Source: Polytrichum commune (taxonomy: Eukaryota; Streptophyta; Polytrichopsida; Polytrichales; Polytrichaceae). Taken from it: a stretch of 64,000 nt of DNA. The notes beneath the pieces were generated by a model. The model had not been told where the DNA came from. It made no database searches and was given only the letters and a program-made list of their open reading frames with translations. How positions within the stretch are numbered: position 1 is the first letter of the stretch; every line of letters begins with the position of its first letter. Where the stretch lies: assembly GCA_950295325.1 (NCBI GenBank), contig OX485806.1, positions 52,077,169 through 52,141,168 on the forward strand, given 5' to 3'. Made by a program: the position numbers and the translations under genes. Positions 23,952-35,250 of the stretch are shown piece after piece.

Positions 23952-26900
23952 ATGGCAGCACAGCACCAACCGCAGCACCACGTTCCTCCTGCCACCTCTT
24001 CCCAGATGTCGCATCCGGGTCCCGTCTTACCTATCCAGATGCACTATCCGCAGGGCCAGCAGCAGGTAACATTTGAAATCCTTAGTCTGCTCCAAACTGA
24101 TAAAATTGGGTCCGAAACTTAGTTACCGATTCTTCTCCCTTTTCTGGGTTCAAATGATTTTAAATGACAGTTGCCGATTAGAGCGTATTTCCTTTATTGG
24201 CATATCACGACCTCTGTAACGTGGCTTAGGATGTCTATGAAAGGGTTCCGATTTGTTGAATATATTAGGTGAATATTTCCGAGATGGAAACAACGCCCTT
24301 ATAACGTCAATATTAGCCGAGCCGATATGTCCAGAATGCAAAACTTCAACGATGAGAATTACTCAATCAAACTACTGTTCTGCGCGTATTTTATCTGGTT
24401 TTAGTTCTCTCTTTTTGTGCGCACGGATGAATAAAGTGTTGAGTTCAATAGCGTCTCTCAATTTACTCTATCCCCCCCCTTCCCTCCCGCAGTATTATGC
24501 AGACTTGTTTTATCATCAGCAGTGTTGATTTGGTCAACGTTGGATGTTCTTTTTTCAGCATCTACTTAAATCTCTTAGAAGATACTTGATCGCTTCTATA
24601 ATCATTCACCAGGTATCTGTGTATCAAATGAAGCATCTCATGAATTCTCCTGGCTAATAATGTTGTTGCTCACCTTTTCAGATGATGCAGCCGCTTGGCG
24701 ATCAGCAGGTAGGTACCTGTATTTTGTTTTATTTTGACTCCCAAGAGCGGTCTACTTGTCCTAATGCATGCACTTAGTAGATACTTTTGGCTGAAACTGA
24801 TTGAATGTCACAATTACAGATGCAGCCGCAGCTTCACTATCAGCAGATTCAGAAACAACAGTTGCAACAATTTTGGAGTCAGCAGATGCAAGAGATGGAG
24901 CAAGTTAATGGTACTGGTTGACTTGTCTGTCTAGATGAATATTCTTTTAGAATGTTTAGGGCTGAATTTGTTCAAGGCCCACCTGGCTAGTATTCTTATT
25001 TTGTATCTTGATTTTATATTTGGGATGCATGGGACCATGGGCTATGAGAACTGACAGAATATATTGAAAGAAAAGAACATTTGTAATTGAAGGGTATTGG
25101 AAGAATTATGAAGGGCGAATGGTGAACAGTCCTGAAAGTGAGGACATAACGCTTACTATGTGTTTCAGTGGGAGGTCAGGAATTAATTTTCAACAGAAAG
25201 AGACTATCTCACGAGAATTTTTCTGCTTAGTGAGGTGGAAATGCAAAATCTTCATCGCCAGTACTTAGTCCTCTGACTAAACACACATGTGAAGTGGGTG
25301 CTTGTAGTTTGGAGCATAAAAATTTCTAAGTTATGTTGAAGATGCACAATTGGAAAAGAGATTGCCACTTCTACAATCTTTCCCTCCCTCAACTTGATAG
25401 TGAAGTATGTCCTTGGCGAGTGCCTGATACACATTCATATTTTGTGTGCAGATTTCAAAACTCACCAGCTGCCCTTGGCTCGCATCAAGAAGATAATGAA
25501 ATCAGACGAAGATGTCAAGGTATTTAGTCCTATTTCTTTATATCTTCTACTATTTTGTAATCATGCACATGTGTCTTTCATCCTTATTGTGGTCCTCATA
25601 GATGTTGATGCGCACATTTTACTTTGTCCTTTGGCAATGTTGAATATCTGTATAAACAATCAGTACGCCTAGCAATAGATCTTAGTGTTCTGTACTGCAC
25701 TCTCTATTCAAAGATATTTTGGTAAATATGAGTCTAGAACAAGGAGAATTGTAAGAACTAAAAGGAATAAACGGACATGTCTTTTAGAGCAGATGCTGCA
25801 TGCTTGATGAACTTCTAATTAGGTATGTTCTATATTACCAGTTCATAGTGCACCTGACATCCTTCTGCCACTCGAAATTGGATTGGAGCATATAGATCTC
25901 ATTATGTTTATTCATTTCTAATGTGTATGTGAGTGTGCTTACATCTAAATATGCACTTGACATTACTTGACAACGTGGCACAATAGTTTCCTATCTGTTG
26001 TGGATTGTAGTTTGGCAGTCTCAATCTCTAAAGACTCTAGCCTTTTTTACAAATGAACACAATTATTGATGAAGGATGCAAGGTGAGAAAGCAAAAAATT
26101 GTGTTGAGAAATTGTGAATATTGGGGTACGGATCATGTCCATACCATTGGTGTTTTTAGGGAACTTTGTGTAACCATTCTCAAGTTCTAAAGCTAATAAA
26201 ATCCCATAATGATTCCCTGTGTAGTAAATCATCTTGTGTTTGATTGTATGGGGTGCAGAAGTCCATGTTACAATCTTGTAATCTTTATTTGCAGGAGTCT
26301 ACAGCTGTTGGTTATACTGACTTTTGGATGAGCAGATGATTGCTGCAGAAGCTCCTGTACTCTTTTCAAAGGCATGTGAGATGTTTATTTTGGAGTTAAC
26401 ACTGCGTTCCTGGATCCACACTGAGGAGAACAAGCGTCGAACTCTTCAAAGAAATGATATTGCTGGTGCCATCACCAGAGGGGACATTTTTGATTTTCTT
26501 GTAGATATAGTTCCACGGGATGAGCTGAAGGTGACATTTGGAAGCTCTCAGATTCTCAGAATCAACTTTTTCCTGTGTATAAGTATGACTTGTTTGCTAT
26601 GTAGCCTATATTCTCTTGTTGAGAACAAATTGTGAGATAGAAGATGTAAAAATGTGAAATGAGGACAGTTCCTGGTAGTGTATGATGGACACTCTTGTCA
26701 AGGTCTGTCTTGGTGAGATTCAGTTTCTTGTGGGTTTCTGACTGTGATTCTTGATGTGTGTCATTTTGCAAGAATAAACTTCATGAGCTCGTTATATTTT
26801 GTTTTGCCCCAACTTCTGGGAGCTGAGATAACTGGTCGAATGTAGCAAAATAGGATATTTGTATGCTACTTGTGAATTCTAGTTGTTCAAGAGTAGGAAT

Positions 26901-27653
26901 GTGCAGTTATTTCAAGGAAATAAATAAGAACACTTCAAGGTAGAGACAGGATTTTTTTGAAGATCTTGATATCTTTTCACTTTTAATGGTGTTCTGTTCA
27001 CTGTTGTTTTCAGGAAGAGGATTTGGGTGTACCATGGTCTGGGGTTGCAGGTGATCCTGTTCAATATGGAGGGATGTATTATCCACCCTTGCCAGGCCAG
27101 CAAATGCATCATTCCTTGGGAACTTCTGTAAGTTCGGTCTACAACCCAGATAGTGCATCAATTCCCTTCCCATATTGGAGTCTAGAAGTCTTAGTTTGAA
27201 TCAAGCAGCTACTTGTCCCTGTGGATCTGTGCCAATATTATCTTGTTTTGTTCCATGTGACATTTAGATGGAAGATTAGTATACTGATTAAATGTGTTTT
27301 GATGTAGGACTTAATGGTTGGTCAACCTTCTATACCGTCCAATCCCCAGCTCATTTATCAGCCACAACAGGTATAAAAATGGCTGACAAGTTTCATGACA
27401 TTGCAGAACCTTGTGTGGATGTATTCTGGATTTAATCGATTCCTGGTTATGGATGGATTACAATTTGGCCTTGTACAAAACTTAGGGCTTTGTTAGCTGT
27501 TACTTGCAGGAAATACAGACCTGCTGAAGTTTGCAGGCCAGTATTCAAGAAAGGTATCTTGTATAGGTTTATTGGATGTTTGTCTTACTTCGTGGCTCCT
27601 TTTTTTTGTAGGCTGGCTTTGCAACGGAACAGCAACAGCAGCAGATGCAGTAG
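23952..27653 (+). CDS. NF-YC: nuclear transcription factor Y subunit C (CBF-C/HAP5), eight exons
   Basis: Exons: 23952-24065, 24682-24708, 24820-24910, 25452-25519, 26336-26530, 27014-27127, 27308-27370, 27612-27653 (TAG). All introns are GT-AG and the phases join to 237 codons. Residues 1-77 are Gln/Pro-rich. Residues about 79-163 form the H2A-like histone fold: [11 protein letters not shown], then [36 protein letters not shown] and NDIAGAI. The tail is Gln/Pro-rich. NF-YC pairs with NF-YB and then NF-YA to bind CCAAT boxes in the nucleus. The start is the first ATG in frame, with context GCCATGG. Exon 2 is only 27 bp. The exon-5 acceptor lacks a good pyrimidine tract. No frame damage is seen, so the gene is probably functional. 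Confidence 0.93.
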
Positions 27654-28988
27654 AGGCTTTTAGACTATAGATCTTGGATATTTGCAGAAGCGGCCTTTGC
27701 ACTCAATGGGTAACAATGCACAAAATCATGGTTCTTAGCCACGAGCTCTCATTTTCATGGCAAGTTACAAAGGGATACTTTTCTTTACTCTTGCCAGACC
27801 TTATTTGAAGGGTCTGTGCACATCAGCATGGATGTACAAGTTCAAATGATTAGCAGAGGACCCAGTCAGCTAGGGAATGGCTTGAGGTCTAAATGAGGTG
27901 GATTTCATTTCAATTCTGTAATGAATGCACAAACACTTGATTATACCGAACCATATTTAGCCTCAATTGAAAGAAGGTTGACAGTATTATTTTATCTGGA
28001 AGTGTCAATTGTAGCTCCATACAATCAATGTTCAGTGTATGATGTTGTTTTGGCCTAGTTTATTTTAGAAACTAATCAGAGACTCCTCTCAGAGCAAGTG
28101 TTTTGGGATCAAGTTTTGTTGACTTGGACTGAGGAGTTGTGGGTTGGATCTCATAAATGCAAGTGTCAAGCTATGTGAGAAGGGGATCTATCATTTGTTT
28201 CAGGTGACTCCCTTGATCTGTTCTCAAGCTTCACGTGTGGACTTCACATGTTGCATAGCCAATACCGGTTGAATTTGTTGGGGCAAGAGAGCTTGGGATT
28301 TGGGATAGTGAGGGGTCCTGGGCAGGTCAGATGGGATACTGGTTATTTTTATATCAATTGCTGTAATAGAGTAGCAGAAGGATGGGCCTGGACTGCATTG
28401 GTTGGGTGACCTAAAATTGGAAACTAATGAGACGGGTGTGGAAAGTTCCTGCCCAGTTGGGTCATTCATAGCGGCTTTCTTTTATTAGGGATAATATTCT
28501 AGTTCAACTATAAGATGTGACAAGGGTGCAAACTGAAGTGGAATTCCTATGTGAGCAAGTTGTGTGGGAGAATGCCTACCATTGCTCACCTATATCGCAT
28601 GTCTACAACACCACAACAAAATAGTGGGGAAATATAGGATAGTCAAGATGGGATTGTATGAATACGACTTGAAGTAGAATCCAGGTGCAACTAGAAAGCT
28701 GGGTGGACAACATTAGGTTGGCGACTGGGGTCAAGGCTCCTTTTTGCACCCGTCACAAGCCAAAAAAAGGCATATAAAGTTTGAAATTAATCTTGCCTGT
28801 TGAAAGAAGAGCGAAAGTGAAAAAATGCCTGTAACATGGGAAGGGGGAAAAACAAATTTCAGCCTTTCCAAAGAAAGGTCCCCTTCACAATTGCTCGTCA
28901 ACCACATCCCATAACTACGTCCAAACAATGTCAATGTTGTATTATGTAATATAAAAGCCAAGCTTTGATTTCATAGTGAGGTATGAGA
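27654..28988. other. NF-YC 3' flank and spacer
   Basis: The first few hundred bases are probably the 3' untranslated region, but I cannot place a polyadenylation site with confidence. No further gene was seen before the MITE at 28997. Confidence 0.35.
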
Positions 28989-29241
28989 CAACTTCTCAGA
29001 CCTTGGACAACTGCCAAAATAACTGTAGTTAACTATTTGTTTTTTATACATTTTAGGGAACAACTATAGTTAAGTAGAAATTTTTTAAACTGATTTGAAC
29101 ACTTATAGTTAACAAGAAAAAATCCAAGTATTATTATATATTCGAAGAAGTTCACCTCTTGATTTGCTTTAGTTGAGGGTCTTTAATATGCTCAGGTCGT
29201 TCAGAATCATCAAGAAACGTGTTTATGCGATCACTCATAGT

Positions 29242-30337
29242 CAGTGGTGATTTTTCACAAGGTCCCCAACATGTCCAGGGACATGTTCATAAAAAAAAAC
29301 CTTTCAAGTGGACGGATTCTTAGAAAATGAACCGGTTTTTGGACGTGTCAAATACACTTTGGACGGGTTCTAAAAATAACAATTTTTTTGATAATTTTTC
29401 CAAAAAAATAAGTGGTACTAATATCAGTTACATTATGTCATATATGACATGTGAATATAAGCATAATGCAATCAAACCACTAATACCCGATCAAAATACC
29501 CATCTTGAAGTGCTTGATTCACCTACTACATTAATTCATCAACCACAAAATTTAGAACCTTTTTAATATAATGTCAAAGATTATAATTGAAGGTAAACTT
29601 AGCAATTGCATAAGAATTAGTATATATAAACATGTTCAAAAATTTAAAAATAAAGAACTACTCACCCTTCAAAGAAATGGATGAATTCTCCTATCCTTCA
29701 TGTTTCTCCAAACAAACATCACTGCATTCCAATTGATGTTTTCAACTGGAATATTTGCACATGAAATGCGCATCAAAGCATCTAAAGTCTCTAACTTCAA
29801 ACTAGCACGTAAATGACTTTTGATTAGGTTTTGTCTAGAAAAACCCCTCTTGTGGATGGAATGCGGGTGGTGACAGACGGGTGATGGAAACACCTTGAGG
29901 ATAGAGTGTGGGGAAAGAAATGGGAGATTGAAGGACAAGAAATAAATAGAAATGATGGTGGCAGAGGAAATTAGAATGGGGTGTACTGGAAAGATGAGAA
30001 TCGACAGCACAAGACAGATAACTGACGGGCATTGAAGGCATAATTTGTCAAGATCCTATTGTTTCCAAGTGCAAACAGTCACATGTCAACATCTTTTGGT
30101 TTTTTTGTTTTTTTTTAAATTTTTTACCAACATTGTAAGAGACTTATTTATACGTATTGCAGGACCGCTATTTTCATTTCCAAACCGCTTTTGGGACGGG
30201 GTTTTTTTTCTTTAACCTTTCCATGGATGGTTTGGTTTAGAAACTACAGGTTTTGGGACGGGTTGTAATTTTTTTTGCCTTTCAATTCAAGGTTTTTGGA
30301 CGTGGACGGGCAACAACTTTGTGAAAAATCAGCCCTG
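29242..30337. mobile_element. nested hAT element, internally deleted (1,096 bp)
   Basis: Terminal inverted repeats CAGTGGTGATTTTTCACAA and, read from the right, CAGGGCTGATTTTTCACAA carry the hAT-type CAG-G start. Flanks CTCATAGT (29234-29241) and TTCATAGT (30338-30345) are an 8-bp duplication with one change. Both ends hold recurring TTTTGGACGKG motifs, likely subterminal transposase-binding sites. A transposase C-terminal fragment remains inside on the minus strand, so this looks like a deletion derivative of an autonomous hAT. Confidence 0.85.
29669..29851 (-). pseudogene. hAT transposase C-terminal dimerisation-domain fragment
   Basis: About 60 residues on the minus strand read KRGFSRQNLIKSHLRASL, then LETLDALMRIS. 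This is the conserved hAT C-terminal dimerisation motif (RGFS-x2-N-x-IK ... RxxL ... LdaLMRI). The frame ends at a stop after about 25 further residues. Upstream the frame turns low-complexity, marking an internal deletion junction. The RNase-H-like catalytic domain is absent. Confidence 0.75.
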
Positions 30338-30660
30338 TTCATAGTGATGGGCTCTGGAACAACTTCCATGAACACCAACACAAATAACACACTACAACAC
30401 TACAACATTACAACAAAATTCCGTGAATAGGTTGCACTCGACTTTAGTTAACTAGATATAACTATAGTTAACTACATTTTTTGACATGTCAAATTGCGAA
30501 CAACTATAATTACGAAAGGCAACTAGTTAACTAATAGTTGAATTAATTGGCTAGTTGTCCAAAGTCTGCAACTTTTTCACTTGTAAGTCAGAGAGAGAGA
30601 GAAGAAACGCTGACCCCTGATGGGATCAGCATGATTAAAATGCCCGTTCGACCCACCCTT

Positions 30661-30687
30661 GATATTATGTCCACTGGACATAATATC
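30661..30687. other. perfect 13-bp-arm hairpin near the LINE 3' end
   Basis: GATATTATGTCCA and TGGACATAATATC are separated by a single C. The hairpin lies just beyond the stop codon of the minus-strand LINE, in what would be its 3' untranslated region. Two weaker hairpins flank it (CTGAC..GATCAG near 30610 and ACCCC..GGGGT near 30705). Confidence 0.6.
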
Positions 30688-30885
30688 AGTGGTGCAGGAC
30701 TACTAACCCCTCTCGGGGTGGGCACTATAGAAACTGGGGTGACCAAGTTGGCCATGTGTTGGTGCGGTTGTAGTGCTTGTAGGGGCAAAGGTTATAAATT
30801 TGTGGGGTGGATGTTGAGTCATGGGCCTTCCATTAGTTTATTGTGATATCTTTTATTTATTGGTTGGCTAGTGTTTTGGGAATTC

Positions 30886-32559
30886 TTATGGTAGTTGTGT
30901 GTCAAGTGGTATTGGCTCGTTATTTTCTATCCTTCTTTTGTGCAGAATTATGGACATAGCATATTGTATAGCGATGACATTAATTGCCTCAAATGTGTTC
31001 TTGATGCTTTGCTTAGGGGTTTTAAATGTTGTTTCAATGTTATCCATAGAGGGGATATGTGTGGCAGCCCTAGCACCTGCAGTGATGACAATTAGTGGGT
31101 CTATCTTCCAACCTTTGTTGGCAATATTGTCCATTAATGGTTTATATTTTTCTATTTTACGGTTTATAGTTTCATCCGGTATTCTATCGTTACAGTATGT
31201 AAATTCAATGAATTGTATTGTTAGGTTGTCATTAGGTTCTATTGGGGGTGAGGACTGATATGGTAGTCCTTTCACACATAAAAGATCTGGTTTGAATCTG
31301 GCATTGCAATGGCATCTTTGTTGGCCACATACACACGGTAATATCCATGAAGGGACCGTGTTTTCTGGGGGGTTATTATTGAATGTTCCTGCATTCATGA
31401 GAATATAACATCTTGACTTTTTTGATGACACTATAAGTTTTCTTAATTCCCATACTGCTTTATTGTGTCTTTTGGTACAGAGGGCATGAATGTGGTGTTG
31501 TTTGCATTTTAGAAGTACATGTAGCCATGTATCCGGGTCTGTTGAGTCACATATGGGGCATGTAATTGATGGAAAAACTTCTCTTCCGAAGAACAGCTGT
31601 TTCCTAGCATTTCCCATGTATTGACCGTGTCTTACTTTTAGAATACATGTTTTTTGGGAGTCAGTTATGTTTTTGTTTGTCCAAAATTTATTTGATAGCT
31701 CATTATCTATTTTATCATTGGCTATCCATTTATCTATGTTGGGGTATAATATAGGGATCAATTCTAAATTTATATTCTTATTGTACTTCACTGGATGTTT
31801 TTCTAGGAATCTAATAGGTCCTTTGTCTGGGGTTGTTCCCATTGATGGCCATGTGTCTCTTTGGTAGTAGAACGGCGTTGAGTGGGCAAATTCGTGTGGT
31901 TGAGAGGCATTGTAGTGTTCTTTTGATGTCCATTTTTTAGCAAGTGTGTCGGCTTCTTCGTTACCTTTGATGTTTGCATGTGCTCTTACTTTGTATAGTG
32001 TTGTGGGTTGGGTTCTCTGTGTAAGAAAGTTCATTATTTATTCTAAGATAGTTTTATTGGGGTGGTTATTGTGTAGTGTGGGGTGTTTTATTTGGTTTTT
32101 GATTACATATAGGCCATTAAGGTAGTTTGTGAAAATATGTGCCGGTTCATTTGGAAAGTTATTTATTATTATTTTAAGGATATGGTGAATGGCCATTAGT
32201 TCTGCTTGAAATATGTTTTGTAGGCCTGGTAGTCGTAGTGCAAGTTTGATATTTTTTTCTTGGTTATATATACCGTATCCAACTTCTTCTCTCCGCCAAC
32301 TATCTCCTATTTTTTTGGGGGGGTTAAAGGATCCGTCTGTATAGAAACAATATTTGGAGGGGAATTTGAGTGGTGTTTCGTTTTCATAGTTGGGAATTTG
32401 TAGGATTGTATTATGTAGGTGTGTGCTTGGAGTTGGGTAGGTGAAGGTATTCCATGTTTTACATTGGTTGACTTCTAGATTTTGTGGGGTAGGGGGGGCA
32501 ATTTGGATGATTGTGCGGGATATGTTCAGGTTGTTGCATATATTTCTTATTGTGTTCAT
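30886..32559 (-). pseudogene. LINE RNase H domain and C-terminal zinc-knuckle region
   Basis: The frame 32559-30886 is continuous except for one TAA at 32040-32038. The RNase H core shows YTDGSF (first Asp), FQAELMAIHHIL (Glu) and KVRAHANIKGNEEADTLAK (last His and Asp). The expected TDSxxG motif reads TNYLNG, so a catalytic Asp is replaced by Asn. The downstream 300 residues contain CPIC and HVLLKC, a zinc-binding pair common after LINE RNase H domains, then a conserved-looking tail (TAGARAATHIPSM). The nonsense codon and lost Asp indicate a dead copy. Confidence 0.8.
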
Positions 32560-32790
32560 TTGTTCTATATTACCGATACTATTGTTTTGGTGATGGACGC
32601 ATAGGATTCTTATGGTGAGTGGTTCTATACGTGGCTCTTTGGATTCTTGTGGTCTTGTAGGTTCTTCATATTTGGTGGTGTCTGCTGGTATTTGAGTGAT
32701 TACATGTGTGTCTGGGAAGGGACCTAAATGTGGTGTAAAGTTCTGGTACCAATTCGGGTCTGGGATGATAAGTATGGTGGTGGTGTATGG

Positions 32791-33506
32791 CTCGGGGGGT
32801 GCACTGTACTAAACATGTACGAGTATACGTGAGTGCATAGGAGGGGTATTGATTTGGACCTTGCCATATTACGTATACATATGGTATACATGTTATAATT
32901 TATAGTTACATACATATATGGAAGGCCTTTAAAAAATATACAATAATTGTACTTGTATGGTATTGTTACTATACTACATATCATAAGTTTTCATATTGGA
33001 TGCGGAGGAAGTTTTGTAATCGTTGGATGGAGTATAGGGATCCAATTGACTTGATGGACCGTCCATCAAACGTGGAGATTGGTTTATGTTGGTATCAAAA
33101 AAGGGCTAACAACAAGTGGACATATGATCTTACTGATCATTTGATGGTAGACTTAGAGACAATAATTGCATTGGCTACAATGACATATATTGGTGAATCA
33201 AATGTTTATGAGTTACATCCGGGAGATGAAAAAGTTTTCAACGACTTTGCTGATGAAAGCTAGGATATTTTGTTATACATATTATAAGGGTTGATTATTG
33301 TTCAAAAATATATTTGTTTACTTATGTTAATGACTATATATGAATGGATGTTTTTTTGTGTATACATATTGTCACCTGTATATTTATTGTTACAATTGTA
33401 TGTGTATTACTTCATTTCACAAAAAATAACTTGTATATAGGGGGTTTTTAGAGTATGCAGTGAACGCACGTGATTCTAGGTTTTAATGAAAGGTGCACCC
33501 CCCGAG
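32791..33506. mobile_element. 716-bp DNA element with perfect terminal inverted repeats inserted in the LINE
   Basis: The ends are CTCGGGGGGTGCAC and its exact complement GTGCACCCCCCGAG. Perfect 8-bp target duplications GTGTATGG flank it (32783-32790 and 33507-33514). LINE coding sequence reads through in frame if the element and one duplication are removed, which proves the insertion. The ends do not match hAT, Mutator, CACTA or Harbinger termini known to me. A plus-strand 87-residue ORF lies inside. Confidence 0.88.
33000..33263 (+). CDS. hypothetical 87-residue ORF inside the 716-bp element
   Basis: Encodes a soluble, mildly acidic protein (MRRKFCNRWMEYRDPIDLMD at the start, FNDFADES at the end) rich in Trp, Tyr and Asp. 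No known motif is seen. Composition is protein-like, unlike the AT-rich flanks within the element, so it may be a captured or residual transposase-related exon. The ATG is preceded by TTGG; no promoter is evident. Coding status is uncertain. Confidence 0.4.
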   Translation: MRRKFCNRWMEYRDPIDLMDRPSNVEIGLCWYQKRANNKWTYDLTDHLMVDLETIIALATMTYIGESNVYELHPGDEKVFNDFADES

Positions 33507-35250
33507 GTGTATGGATCTTGCTTCGCTGCTAGTCTGGTCCAATGGATTGTTTTTTGGGCTTCAATTTCATTGTGTGGGTGGGCGTATCCTATTCCTTGCC
33601 ACTTGTGTGAGAATGAGTTACCGATGGACCCGAAGATTTTATCTCTGGGAAATGGTGAAATTTTTTTTGTTAGATTGGTTGAGCATGTGACTGGGGATGA
33701 GAAATAAGAGTGTGTGATTTCAAAAGATGTTGTGATGTAGTCTAATAGTGTTTTGGGTAGGGAATGGTGTGCGTTTTTTAGTGGATCATTTTTTGGTATT
33801 CTGTGTTTGTATCTTTGATATAGCCAGGTTATTTCGATTTCAAATGGTTGAGTAGGGGGTATTAGGTCATGTGGTTGATGTAATGTACGATTTTATTGGT
33901 TCCATAGCCATACAAGTCTATTGTGTGGAATGGTGATAATGTGTTTACGTGTTTCATCGTAGATATGGGCAAAATCATTTTGTACTTGGATTTTGTTTGT
34001 ATTAGTGTTGATGTCTTTTTCAGGGTTACATTCATGTGTTGACATTTTCACGAGTGGGATGTTTAGGGGAGGAGAGATGTGTTTGGGGTCTTTGTTTTTG
34101 GTGAACATGTCATTTCCGTTCATGATGTTTTTATATATTTTATGTTGTGTTTTGGTGTAGTATGTGAGTATTAAGTTTGTGTTGTGTTGTATGACTCTTG
34201 GGAGATTGTAAGGGAATAATTCTCTTTGTGGAAGGTTTTTGGTATATATTGTTCCATTGGGTAGTACCCATTGGCATATGTATGTATGTTGGTTTTTTAT
34301 AAAAAAATTTATCTGATGTTGGTTTTATGCAGTGGTCTATTATTGAGTGTATAGGGTATTTTATTGGGTTGTTTTTTATGTGTACGGGAGTGGTCAATTG
34401 TGTTGGATGTGGTGGGGTTGGTGGGTGTGTGCGGATTTCGCTATTTAGTGGTGTTATATTATGTTCCCTTATGATGTATGCTCGTTTTAGTGTACGTGGT
34501 GGGTAATGGTCTTGGCATGTTTCTAGGCATTCTTCGTTGCAACATGGGTAGCAAAATAATTGTTCTATTGTTTTTAATGCTTGTTTTATCAGGTGTGGAT
34601 TTTTTATAGTATTTTGAGTATTCGATGCATGACATTAAGTGCATGCCATTTGGTAGGGTGAGTTGTTTTATGTCATATATGTTTTCAAGGAGTAATTTGT
34701 GTATATATTTTAAGTCTCGAATAGACAGTTTCTGCGGGGGGGGGGGGGGGTGTTGTGGATAACTTATGCCATTCCCTTTCAAGTGGTGTGGCTTCTAAGG
34801 GGAATTTTTCTATCTTACATCTAAGGTGGGCTCCACCTGCTACTTTGATAAGGTATATTGTTTTGGTAGTGGGGGATCTATTGCAATCGTGGTGTCTAAT
34901 CCTGGGTATGTTTTCTGCACCCCTGTATTTGGCTAGTATGTAGTGTGTAAGGCCTCTGTATATTGTTCCAAGTTTACCTTTGTCATGTAATGCATTTCTA
35001 AGTTGTTCTCCTATGCATCTGAGGTAGGCGTTCTTTAGTGAGAAGGCTTCTATTCCGAACAACTCGTGGGGTAGTTGAGTGACCATGTTTGGTGTACATT
35101 TGGGGAGTCCACATATTTTCTTTTGGATGGCTATTATTTTTTTTATCTAGTTTTATGATTCCAGGTAGTGAGAACGGTATTGCATAGAAGCTATATGCAA
35201 TTCCTACGTTGATTACTATGTCTACCATGCTGATTTTTTGTTTCATTGTA

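Larger units (their letters stand above)
28997..30568. mobile_element. hAT-like MITE, copy 2, interrupted by a nested hAT element
   Basis: Ends CAGACCTTGGACAACTGCC and, read from the right, CAGACTTTGGACAACTAGCC. Flanks CAACTTCT (28989-28996) and CAACTTTT (30569-30576) form an 8-bp duplication with one change. Without the nested insert it is about 468 bp, close to copy 1 at 11844-12315, and inverted relative to it. AACTATAGTT-type motifs recur near both ends. Noncoding. Confidence 0.8.
30886..35250 (-). mobile_element. 5'-truncated LINE with reverse-transcriptase tail and RNase H
   Basis: Read 35250 to 30886, the minus strand first gives the end of a reverse-transcriptase region (for example LPHELFGIEAFSLKNAYLRC and GLTHYILAKYRGA), then a long low-similarity linker, an RNase H domain (32400-31930) and a C-terminal Cys/His region (CPIC ... 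TWLHVLLKC). Most of the reverse transcriptase and any endonuclease are missing, as in typical 5' truncation. Frameshifts (about 35140, at a poly-T run) and stops disrupt it. A 716-bp element splits it at 32791-33506. Confidence 0.8.
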
